Assembly: GCA_033807775.1 (NCBI GenBank)
Contig: CM066319.1
Span: 159,779,983 to 159,843,982 of the forward strand
From: Saussurea involucrata
Taxonomy: Eukaryota; Streptophyta; Magnoliopsida; Asterales; Asteraceae
Direction of reading: 5' to 3'
Length of the DNA: 64,000 bases
The position numbers and the translations under genes were made by a program. The notes under the pieces are model-generated. The model ran no database searches and was not told where the DNA came from. It saw only the letters and a program-made list of their open reading frames with translations. Below are positions 53,379-63,083 of this stretch, in pieces (the first letter of the stretch is position 1; every line of letters starts with the position of its first letter).

Positions 53379-55937
53379 CTATGTGTCACAGTGAATTATC
53401 CCTGATTTAGAATCAGTCTCTGAGTCGTCAGAGGATGAATCGTCGTCATATACAGAGGTTGAGTCATTTCTTTCGACAGAGGCTGGATTTTCTGAGCATG
53501 TATCGTACGAGTTTTCTTCCTCTGTAGAAAAACTTTCATAGATGGCAGAGGTTTCAGATGAGATCTCTTCAGCGAGAATTTGATCTATAGAAGATGTACA
53601 GAGATTTTCTAAAACATTTGATTTCAAAACTTCCAAAATTTCTTTTTCAATTGATCTTTTAAGATTTTCTTCTGAAAAGATGGGTTTAAACTCGGGAGCT
53701 TTTGCAAATAATTTCTTTTTGACATCTATCATACAGACAAAAGCGACCTGTGTTTGAGTCTCTGGTTTACCAAACTTAAAGATACCAATCTGATCTTGTG
53801 TTTTCAGATATTTCTTTGGTTTGATTCCTCTATTGACAGAGGTTGAAGATGATGAATCTGTGTTTTCAAACCACACATTGATCATCTTCGTATGTTTCCT
53901 CAAGTGAGGTTCTTCAGAGATTTTAACCCTTTTACTTACAGAGAGTAAGTTTGGAAAAATTGGTTTATTTGTTTTTCCTACCACAAACAGAGAAGACAGA
54001 GGTTTAAGTCTTTTGCCTTCAACACCTAGAGTAATATCATCGTACCCTATACCTCGTCTTCCTATTTGTGAGTTTACTTTCTCATACACCTTCTGTGCAT
54101 CTTTATAGTTTTTAAGTAAAACCTCTCTTCTGAGTAGATCTTGCCAAAGTACCTCTCTCTCTTTTTGAAAGTATTCTTTGAGAGCTCTTATGTCAGTTGT
54201 TTCACTCCTAGAAACTGAAAGCTCTTTAGTTTTGACTTTTAAAGCAGAGGTTAATTCAGAAATTTGCCTTTTTAAAGGATCTACATTTTTGCTCCAATAT
54301 TTTTCTACTCTTTCCTTTTCTTCAAAAATTTTGGCTTTTTCTTGAGTGAGAAGCCTTACTTGTCTCTCATTAAAGGTGAGTCTTTTCTGAATACTTTCAT
54401 TTATCTCTTTGAGTTCAATCAGTTCAATGTTAAGTCTAACTGAATCATTTTCTACATATTTAATACAAGAGGTAGAGTTTGAAATGGATACCTCATTGTC
54501 AGTGCCCGAGTCGACTTCTGCCATGCCACAAAACAGGGCATTGGTGGTGAATTCATCATCAGAGGTAGAGTCTGACTCTAAGTCCTCCTTATTTGCTTCA
54601 GAATGCCCTTTGTTCGCCATTAGGGATTTTTGTGCATAATATTCAGCCTTCTTTTTGTAAAAAGCTGAGTCCTTCTGTGGGCGATTTTGTCTACTTCTGC
54701 AATCTTTTGCGAAATGGCCTGGCTTGCCGCAGTTGAGGCAACCTTGGGAGGTGTTTCCAGTTCGATCGTCGGACTTCTGTTGGTCTCCACCTTTCTCTGT
54801 TCGGCATTCGTTTGCATAATTACCAGGCTTACCACATTTGTAGCATTCTTGTGTGTGGCCTACCTTGTCATCTGACCTCTGTCGGTCATTTCCTCTATAG
54901 TTTCTGTCGCTCGACCTCTGTCGGTCACTTCTGTAGTCTGACCTCTGTCGGTCACTTGATTCTTCTCTTCTTTCATCATCTCTTCTATCTCTCTGGTTTT
55001 CTCTGCTATATCTGTCATTTCCAAAATTTCTTTGGTTACCTCTGAACTCTCTTGTCAATAGAGCCAATGATTTAGCTAATGACGCAAGAGTTATTTCTTC
55101 CTCTATCAGCTCGTCTTCTTCTCTACCAACCATCACTATCTTCTTCTTCTCCTTCTTCTTCTCCTCTGTTGCTCTCTCATTTCTTGGTCTCTCTGTAGCC
55201 TCTGTTGATTTACTAACCAATGCGTATGGTGCAATGGCTATTGTTTTAGCCTGTGCTATTTGAGGCTCTTGTGCAGCTAGTGTTCCATAGAGATCAGAGA
55301 GTGTCCATGAGTCTAGATCTTGGTTTGTTTGTAAAGACATAGACAGTTGAAGCCACTCGTCATTCAGACTCTTTAGAAACATGACGTTATTTTCTTCCGA
55401 GGTTCTGTGAATGCCAGACTTTCTACATTTGTTTATGAGAGAGTTGAACCTATCGTACGTTGTTTGCAGAGATTATGTTGCAGAGGCTCTGAATGCATGA
55501 TATTCATTTATGTAGTGTGCCATTCGGTTCTTCTGTGTTTTAGCACCCCCTTCCAACTGTCTTTCTAATTCTTTCCAAAGATCGTGCGTAGTTTCGCATG
55601 CATCTAAGGATTGAAAAAGCTCGTTGGGGATAGCCATTATCAGGATTCTTTTTGTTTTCTGTGCAACTTCATCTTCTGCCTTATCTTCATTTGACCATTC
55701 TTCTTTTGGTTTTGGTTTTTGATGTTCAGGGATTTCTGGAGATTCAGCAGTAGCTGGTACTCGTGGTACTGCTATCATGGGAACAGGAGGAAGGTTGTAA
55801 AGATACTGTACTAGATTTTTTTCAGTACCCTCAAAGAAATGAACCATTCTTATCTTCCATTGAGGATACTCATCTCGTAGGAGAGTAGGAGGCTTGGTGA
55901 GTGAACCAGCAGTAAAGAAGTTATTTGTATTTGTCAT
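53379..55937 (-). pseudogene. gag: Copia A Gag, one in-frame stop
   Basis: The ATG at 55937 gives 853 codons in one frame, with a TAA at codon 155 near 55473. N-terminal Copia Gag domain (Leu-Arg-Asp-Glu-Tyr-Pro-Gln-Trp-Lys; Ile-Pro-Asn-Glu-Leu-Phe), clearly related to Copia Y Gag. Arg/Asp/Ser-rich stretch near 54870-55010. Two zinc knuckles CX2CX4HX4C at about 54840 and 54740. Coiled coil 54050-54420 and an acidic Ser-rich tail. At the stop, the Copia Y copy reads Glu-Thr-Leu-Gln-Gln-Thr-Tyr, so a Glu or Gln codon was probably lost. Confidence 0.88.
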
Positions 55938-56144
55938 TTTTAAGGTTCTGAAAAGATAGTATGATTTAAAGAGTATGAGTCTGAAGATCTGGAAAGTTTT
56001 CTGGGTTTGAACAGTTCCCAGAGTACACTTTAATGGAGTTTTAACCTAGAGATGAGGAATAGGAAAAAAAATGATTTCTATCACTAATCTTGTAAAAACG
56101 AGGATCACTTGATATTGATAATCAAGTTTTGCTCTGATACCAAT
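55938..56144 (-). other. Copia A leader and primer site
   Basis: GCTCTGATACCAAT (56131-56144) is the reverse of the primer site TTGGTATCAGAGC, directly beside the 5' LTR. The leader is about 200 bp. Confidence 0.8.
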
Positions 56145-56995
56145 TGTTGGTTCCCGTTTTGCTTATACAAGATTGTCAGATCTATTAGTTCGAATTTATG
56201 TTTGATGCGGAAGCGTATTTGAATAACTAACAGATATGATTGATAGATTTAGAACATAATATAAATAAACAGTGAACAGGAAATAATATCTCAAAGTTTA
56301 CTGAATATATATATTAAGAACAGATTCAAGAACAGTGAGTAAGCAAAGCTTTTAAAACAGATATGACTCTCAAAGTGTTTAAAGTTATGTGTTCTTGTGA
56401 TGTTTTTCTCTCTTGAATTCTTGTTTCGATTGTTCGATTGATCGATCGATGGATAGGAAGAACTCAACATGAGTCTTCCTTATATACTACTCTAAGGGGA
56501 CCATAAAGCATATGCTACTATTCACAAAGGACGGTATGAATAGTTGGACGGATGGAATGAACAGTTGGACGTGCTGTATTGCATTTAATGCAGCAGACGT
56601 CTATTATGTACTAAGCCCTATTGAATCCAACCAGAGTTTGACACGTTGCAGTTGGACAGGGCATGCTACCATGCAAGTTGATGAACAGGTCCTGTAACAG
56701 TAGCAAGATATTATAAATATCTTTTAAGTCTTTGTTGAAGACCGCAGAGGCTCTGTGAAGTGCCACAGAGGTTCTGCGGTTTGGTCCTTAGAAGAGCAGT
56801 CTTCACCGGATTCCGAGTCTTTGGTCTTCTTTGCGCGTATGACAGAGCTTCTGTAGGGCGCCTCTTTAGCTTCTGTAGCTTCTTGACCTTGATCTCTCGG
56901 TAAGTTCGGCAGAGCCTCTGTAAGAGGCTTTCTTCACTTAGCCTATTTTTCACTACTTCTAAATACTTCTATGATTAGGAAGATTGAAGCTAACA
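56145..56995 (-). repeat. Copia A 5' LTR
   Basis: 851 bp. Transcription runs right to left: CAGAGGCTCTG/CAGAGGTTCTG/CAGAGCTTCTG words at about 56745-56920, then TATATAAGG on the minus strand near 56480, then the R/U5 part and primer site. Confidence 0.92.
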
Positions 56996-59900
56996 AGTCG
57001 ATAGGCTCCCTTACCAACGACTTCAGAGATACGGTACGGGCCCTCCCACTTGATTGAAAGTTTTCCCGTGTTGGGTTCTTGAGTGTTTTGGAACACTCGG
57101 CGAAGAACATAATCGCCTTCTTGAAAGACTTTGACCTTGACATGTTTGTTGAAATACCGTTCGACCGCTTGCTTCTGCGACGCCATTCTGATTAAGGCTG
57201 ATTCTTTGAGTTCTTCGAGGGAGTCAAGGTCGCAACTTAGATCAACCAAGTTATATTCAATGGAAGTGTGCCTTGAGGTTGGGAGTTGGACCTCGACTGG
57301 TAGGACTGCTTTGCAGCCGTAGACGAGAGAGAAAGGGGTTTGTCCTGTGGACGTGCGTGGCGTCGTGCGATTTGCCCACATGATCGAAGGGAGTTCTTCG
57401 ACCCATCTTCCCTTTGCAGCCTTCAATCGCTTCCTGATCGAAGCTATAATAGTTTTGTTACTCGATTCCGCAAGTCCATTGGCTTGAGGATATCTGGGAG
57501 TTGAGGTTGTTAGCTTGATATTCCTGTCATCGCAGAACTGCTGGGTCCTGTCGCTTATGAATTGGGATCCATTGTCGCAGACAATCTCAGACGGAATTCC
57601 AAACCTGCATATGATATTAGTTTGGATAAAAGAGATGACTTCTTTATCCCTGATTTGGGAGAAAGCAGCCGCTTCGACCCACTTGGAAAAATAATCAGTA
57701 AGTACGAGGAGGAATACCTTTTGTCCTGGAGCAGGTGGCAGCTTGCCGACGATATCCATTCCCCACCTCATGAAGGGCCATGGGATAAGCGTCGAGTGCA
57801 AAGGTTCCGAGGATTTATGAGACATACCTGAGTGTCGTTGACAGGGGTCGCAACTCTGGACGTACTTGATGGCGTCTTGTCGCAGTGTTGGCCAAAAATA
57901 TCCTTGTCGGGATATACGATTAGCTAAACTACGACCTCCTGAATGATTACCACATTCGCCGTCGTGCATCTCTTGGAGAATTTTCTGGGCTTGATTTTTG
58001 CTGATGACGCACCTTAAATTAAAGCCCGTCGATGATCGCCGATAAAGCTTATTTTCGATCATGACATACTTAGATGCTTTGAATCTGATTTTTCGAGCCT
58101 CCATTTTGTCTTCGGGGAGTTGGTTGTGCACGAGGAAATTTCGAATGTCGCGTGACCAATCATCTTCTTCGTCTTCGATCTGGATGACGTCTGTGTTTCC
58201 AATGGACGGCGTTGCCAGGTGAATCATAGGAATAACATAAAATATTGGTTCAACTAAAGCGGACCCAAGGTTTGCTAATGCGTCGTCCTGAATGTTCTAG
58301 TCTCGCGGAATCTGTTCAATAGAAAAAGATTTAAATTTTTTGGGAAATTTCTTTTGCTACGCTTAGATATGCTGTCATTTTTGAATCCTTGGCTGCGAAT
58401 TCTCCATTGATCTGATTTACTACCAGCAGGGAATCGCTCTTGACATGCAGTGCGGTTGCCCCCGAGTCGTGGGCCATATTCATTCCCTTGATCAGGGCTT
58501 CATACTCAGCCTCGTTATTGGTGGTTTTGAAGTCACATCGGACCGAGTATACAATCTCCCCCCCCTGTGGCGACTTTAAGACGACGCCCAGTCCAGAGCC
58601 TCTAATGTTGGATGATCCATCGACATGTAGAATCCACGGTACGTCGTCGCGAGTCGCCACAATGGACACTTCGAGTTCTGCTTCGTTTTCTAACTCAGGG
58701 CTGAAATCGGCGACAAAATCTGCCAAGGCTTGCGATTTGATCGCGGTCCTGGGCTTAAAATCGATGTCATAACTGCTTAGATATATACTCCATTTTGCTA
58801 AGCGACCTGTCAACTCGGGTTTTCTTAAGACATATTTAAGAGGGAAGTTAGTCACGACAGTAATAGGATGTGATTCAAAGTAATGACGTAGTTTTTTAGC
58901 AGCAGTGACTAGTGATAAGAGTAATTTTTCCATAGAGGAATACATGGTTTCTCCGTCTAAAAGTGATTTACTTACATAATAGATCGGCAATTGCTGGTTT
59001 TCATCTTCTCGTGCCAGAACAACACTTACTGCATTTGGGCTGACAGCCAAATACAACTGTAGGATCTCATGATCGTGAGGTTTTAACAACAGAAGAGGCG
59101 ACACCATGTATTCCTTGAGTTTTTGCAAGGCTTGTTCATGATCATTGGTCCAGTCGAAGCCCCTATTTTTCCTGAGGACATTATAAAATAGATGACATTT
59201 ATCTGAAGATCGGGAGATAAACCTGTTTAGAGCTGCTACTCGACCGGTGAGTTTCTGGACTTCTTTGAAATTTCGAGGAGATTTGATCTCAATGATGGCC
59301 TTGATTTGGTTGGGGTTAGCCTCAATGCCTCGACGAGTGACCATATAACCCAGGAACTTCCCGGCACTAACGCCAAAGGAACATTTCGTCGGATTGAGCT
59401 TTATGTTATACTTCTGGAGGATGTCGAACGATTGCCTGAGGTGATCGATGTGATCAATCGCTTGCTTCGACTTCACTAACATGTCGTCGATATATACCTC
59501 CATCGTGTCTCCAAGATGGTCTTTGAACATCTTGTTTACCAGCCGTTGGTAGGTAGAACCTGCATTTTTTAGTCCGAAAGGCATAACTTTGTAACAATAA
59601 ATACCTCGATCTGTCATGAAAGCGGTTTTCTCTTGGTCGTCAACGTGCATTAAAATTTGGTTGTATCCAGAATAGGCGTCCATGAACGTTAATAACTCAT
59701 GCCCCGCGGTTGCATCGACCATGGCGTCAATATGAGGTAACGAGAATGGATCCTTTGGACAAGCTTTATTGAGATCGGTGAAGTCGATACAGACCTTCCA
59801 TTTTCCATTCTTCTTGGCTACGACCACGACGTTAGCGAGCCAATCAGGATATTTTACCTCCCGAATCTTTCCTGTCTTGAGGAGGTTGTCGACCTCATCA

Positions 59901-60235
59901 TTTATTACTTTATTTCTATCAGGAGCGAACTTGCGACGTTTTTGCTTGATAGGTTTGAACGATGGATCGATGTTAAGCTTATGAGCAATGACATTGGGGT
60001 CAATACCGACCATATCTTCATGTGACCAGGCATGTTCCTGCAAAAAGGATATGAGTTTTTCTTTAATGTGGGGATCAAAGGATGAACCCACAAGAATCTT
60101 TTGATCGGGTTTGCTTAGATCTAAAACGATTTCCTCCAAATGATACTCATCGACAGCTGCTGGGGAGTTTTGTGCATTTTCTAAGCTTGCGTGTACTGGT
60201 ATAACGGCTTGTTCTGGATTCCCGTTATCCGCCAT
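56996..60235 (-). pseudogene. pol: Tat element pol: RT, two RNase H domains, integrase, broken
   Basis: The ATG is at 60235, near the primer site. RT: Lys-Val-Cys-Ile-Asp-Phe-Thr-Asp-Leu-Asn, Met-Pro-Phe-Gly-Leu-Lys-Asn-Ala and intact Tyr-Ile-Asp-Asp. First RNase H follows (Tyr-Tyr-Val-Ser-Lys; Ala-Leu-Ala-Asp-Phe), then a second, archaeal-type RNase H with Leu-His-Val-Asp-Gly-Ser-Ser, Asn-Asn-Glu-Ala-Glu-Tyr and Lys-Ser-Asp-Ser. A frameshift near 58350 and a TAG at 58297 (Gln expected) separate the integrase, 58227-56996. Its zinc set (Cys-Asp-Pro-Cys) and core residues (Gly-Met-Asp-Ile; Cys-Asp-Asn-Gly-Ser-Gln-Phe; Leu-Ala-Glu-Ser-Ser) are present. The end is cut by Copia A and resumes at 41822. 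Confidence 0.9.
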
Positions 60236-60315
60236 TTTCCTGCGACAGAAAACAGAAGAAACTCCAAGAAACTATTAGTAGAATTCACGTTCGTTGAGGA
60301 TTTTCTCTAGATGTA

Positions 60316-60333
60316 GTCCCACGGCTGGCGCCA
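60316..60333 (-). other. Tat element primer binding site
   Basis: On the minus strand TGGCGCCAGCCGTGGGAC, three bases inside the LTR. TGGCGCC-type primer sites are usual for Tat and related Gypsy elements and differ from the tRNA-Met sites of the Copia elements here. Confidence 0.75.
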
Positions 60334-60336
60334 AAC

Positions 60337-61221
60337 TGTTAATGTCAAAAATCGCACCAAAGGGACAACTTAAGGTCGATGTGGACTTAAACAACTAAAG
60401 AAAGAATCTTTCGACGAGACGTGCGACGATAAATAAAATAAAGAAACAAGGGATTTGATGATGCAGGAAAAACCTCAATCGAGGAAAAAACCTGCGAACG
60501 ACAGTGGGTGTCGTCGTTGTACTATGGTCACCAATCAGGGGCGATGTCCTTGGATACTGGTGTCGATCGTACAGTGATTACAATACAAATGAAGAAAATG
60601 CTTCGAAATGTAAAGTACAAGTGTTTGAATGTAAAAATAGGTGTTTGTCGTGTACGAAACAAAGTGTGAACTGCTGGTCGAGGGTTGTTGTCGTGCGTCG
60701 AGAGCGATACTTAGAGTAATGGTTCTTCACTTAAGGTGTTCTTGAATATTGCTTCGGTTGTTAATCGCCGGATATTCGATGTGTTGAAATGTTGATTGAG
60801 CTTGATATTTATAGTCTTCGTGTCCTTAGCTTCACCCATGAATGCTCCTTTAATGGCCTTAACGGTTGGAAACGGTCGCCAGAGTAATGATCTTCGTCCG
60901 TTACGGTCGCCGGCTGTTTAATGATTGCGTCGGTTATAGTCGTTGCTCCTTAATGACTTTGACTCCTGCATTAAACACTTAACAAACGGTTATGGTTAAC
61001 GTCAGCTTTGGTCGAGGTCGCGCGTCTTTATATAATAGTCGTGCGGATCGGGCGACGCTATGGTCGAGCGTTGTGAGGAACTCTCGACTTACCTTTTATG
61101 AGGGACGACGATGGTGTTATGGGTCTTTGTCGAGACCTTATCTTAATACAAGATATAGTCCTTAATCATACGTCTTACCTGTTCTGGTCGCGGTCGAGCG
61201 ACGTGATTTTTTGCCCAAACA
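60337..61221 (-). repeat. Tat element 5' LTR
   Basis: TGTTAATGTCAAAAATCGC..TTGCCCAAACA on plus, 885 bp, followed by TSD CCCGG. Small frames at 60504-60719 and 39563-39778 are the same LTR stretch and not genes. Confidence 0.9.
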
Positions 61222-61544
61222 CCCGGTAAGTTCGTGTTTTTTATTTTCCGGACACTTAATCTATTCGGACACTTAAATTTTCCGGTAACCTTTGTAATCC
61301 GGAAAGTTGATTCTGTCCGGATTCTATTAGTTGTCCAGACTCTTTTGCATTTTTGAACTGTTTTCACTAATTCTGATCCGGACACTTCCAGATCAGACTC
61401 TTATTTAGATTCCTAACCAGTAAGATCATTCTTAGTTCATATCAGTCGTAGAACCTGCGTTAGGATTACACTCTTAGTGCCTTGTGTTAGGTTTACACTT
61501 TGAATCAATCAACTCGTCTGACGATCACTCCGTTGCAACCGAAG
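61222..61544 (+). other. Copia X leader, second part
   Basis: It resumes after the Tat element with CCCGGTAAG, TCCGGACAC and TCCGGTAAC words like those before it. It runs to the gag ATG at 61545. No gene is seen. Confidence 0.65.
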
Positions 61545-62005
61545 ATGTCAACTTCACGTGAAGCTCTCGCAATCGGTACCGACACTAAACCACATGTCCT
61601 ATTCCAAGGTGAGTATAGCCAGTGGCGAGACATATTCATGATCTTCATTGAATCCAAGTACAACTATGTGCACATCAAGAGAGCCCTTGAACATGGTCCA
61701 CTTGTCTGGCCGATGAAGAGAATAGTGGCAGCTGAAGGTGATGATCCTCGCCATGATAGAAAGACTTTCGCCGAACTGAACGAAGATGAAAGAGGCTTGC
61801 TAGAAGGAGAAAAGTGTGCACAGAGATACCTTGTTCAAGCCCTTCCTAATCCGATCTACACTGTCATCGATAGTTACAAAGAAACAGGAAAGGGCATGTG
61901 GGATCAAGTGGCCAGAATGATGAGTGGGAGCGATGTGGGAAATCAACTAAAGATCAACAGCGCAATAACCAAATTCGATGGTTTCAAGCAGCGCACCGGC
62001 GAGAC
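61545..62005 (+). pseudogene. gag: Copia X Gag N-terminus, cut by Copia Y
   Basis: The ATG at 61545 starts Met-Ser-Thr-Ser-Arg-Glu-Ala-Leu and is preferred to an in-frame ATG at 61500. About 153 residues of Copia Gag are readable: Glu-Tyr-Ser-Gln-Trp-Arg, Ala-Leu-Pro-Asn-Pro-Ile and Gly-Lys-Gly-Met-Trp-Asp. The frame is intact until the Copia Y LTR at 62006. The remainder of the gene must lie beyond the window. Confidence 0.8.
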
Positions 62006-62806
62006 TGTAACAACCCAAATTCTAGTGGGTTTTAGAGTTTGGTGGTCAAAGTGGAATAAAAGAAAGTATTCTTGAGGGGCTGTGTTAGCCCCAAGTATCT
62101 GTTATGTAAAAGTATTGAAAATAGTTCAAGTCAGAAGACCAACAGAGATCAGACAGAAGACTTGGAAGGAGTTCATCAAGAAGACCAAACAGAGCTCAAC
62201 AGAGCTCTGTCGGATCCAGCAGAGCTTAACAGAGCTCTGTCGAAGACTTCCAACAGAAGAACAAGTATTTAAAAGAAGACCAACAGAGCTCTTTCAACAG
62301 AGCTCTGGTGAAGTGAAGACCTCTGTCAGCCTAAGTCTCGTAGGAAATCCCAAGTGTTAGACAAGTGTCCATACTTTCCACGTATACCCTAAAAATAGGA
62401 GACACACTTTCCACGTGTCATTCTAGGGTACGATAGTACACTGCCTTCACTTTTTTAGGGCTATATATAGAGAGGTAGTGGAACAAACAATTGTAAGTTT
62501 TTGGGAAGAGTAGTTTTTCCACAATTGTTTAAGCACACACTGCAGCAATCCCGAGCACTACCTCCGTACGATATTGTTGTCCTATGAGATTTCCGAACAC
62601 ACTCAAACATGTTCTTGGTGTGATTCATTATCAATATATGAGCAGCTTTTATATTTGATCCTGTTATCATTTTACTGTTCAATATTTGATTCTCATAGTT
62701 CATTTATCGTTTACACAATCACTCATTTTAATGGCTTTATTTAATATGCTTCCGCTGTCTATTTCACTACCATTAATATGATACAACGTGAATCTGGGAA
62801 CCTACA
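62006..62806 (+). mobile_element. Copia Y 5' LTR, 801 bp
   Basis: Starts TGTAACAACCCAAATTC and ends GGGAACCTACA just before a primer site. U3 carries CAGAGCTCTG palindromes at 62200, 62230 and 62298 with half-copies around them; TATATATAG at 62462 is the likely TATA box. The 3' LTR is outside the window, so start and TSD (GAGAC flank) are unconfirmed. Confidence 0.8.
62190..62307 (+). promoter_or_regulatory. Copia Y U3 palindrome array CAGAGCTCTG
   Basis: Three perfect CAGAGCTCTG palindromes and several AACAGAGCT half-copies within 120 bp, about 155-270 bp before the TATA box. The core equals that of the Copia A near-palindromes, in line with the related Gag proteins of the two elements. Confidence 0.7.
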
Positions 62807-62807
62807 A

Positions 62808-62820
62808 TTGGCATCAGAGC
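62808..62820 (+). other. Copia Y primer binding site
   Basis: TTGGCATCAGAGC, tRNA-Met type with one change (T to C) from the usual TTGGTATCAGAGC. The following leader to 63083 shows no gene. Confidence 0.75.
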
Positions 62821-63083
62821 TTCTTTGGTTTTCTTAAACCAAACGATCCAATCTACCAAGGTTGACTCACTGTTGGTTATTGTGTTTGTAAAAGCTTCAT
62901 TATATACTCTGTTTTTACTGCTTCCTAGTCTAAACAAGCTTTCATAGCTCATATAACTGTGTTTAAAGCTTTCTAGTGTAGTTTAAACGTTTCTCTCAAA
63001 AGTTACTGTTCCATTGGTTACTGTTTAAACTCATCTTCTTGTTGAAACTCTTTTTGCAACAACAGTACTCTGTTTTTCTCAAA

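Larger units (their letters stand above)
41823..56995 (-). mobile_element. Copia A: 15.2-kb Sirevirus-like Copia element with large ORF3
   Basis: LTRs of 851 bp (41823-42673, 56145-56995) with about ten differences by eye. TSD AGTCG (41818-41822, 56996-57000). Primer site TTGGTATCAGAGC inside the right LTR and polypurine tract ACTTAGGGGAAGAT inside the left. Order on the minus strand: gag, protease-integrase-RT-RNase H, 1.4-kb spacer, 1236-aa ORF3, ORF4. Very long Gag, extra ORFs after pol and repeated polypurine words fit the Sirevirus group. Gag and pol carry several lesions. Confidence 0.92.
39396..61221 (-). mobile_element. Tat-lineage Ty3/Gypsy retrotransposon, lacking gag and protease
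   Basis: Two 885-bp LTRs (39396-40280 and 60337-61221) with about eighteen differences by eye. TSD CCCGG (39391-39395, 61222-61226). Primer site TGGCGCCAGCCGTGGGAC inside the right LTR and polypurine tract TTTTGGGGGCAAAC inside the left. Pol carries two RNase H domains, the hallmark of the Tat lineage. The reading frame begins about 100 bp after the primer site with no capsid, zinc knuckle or protease. Copia A is nested in its integrase end. Confidence 0.9.
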
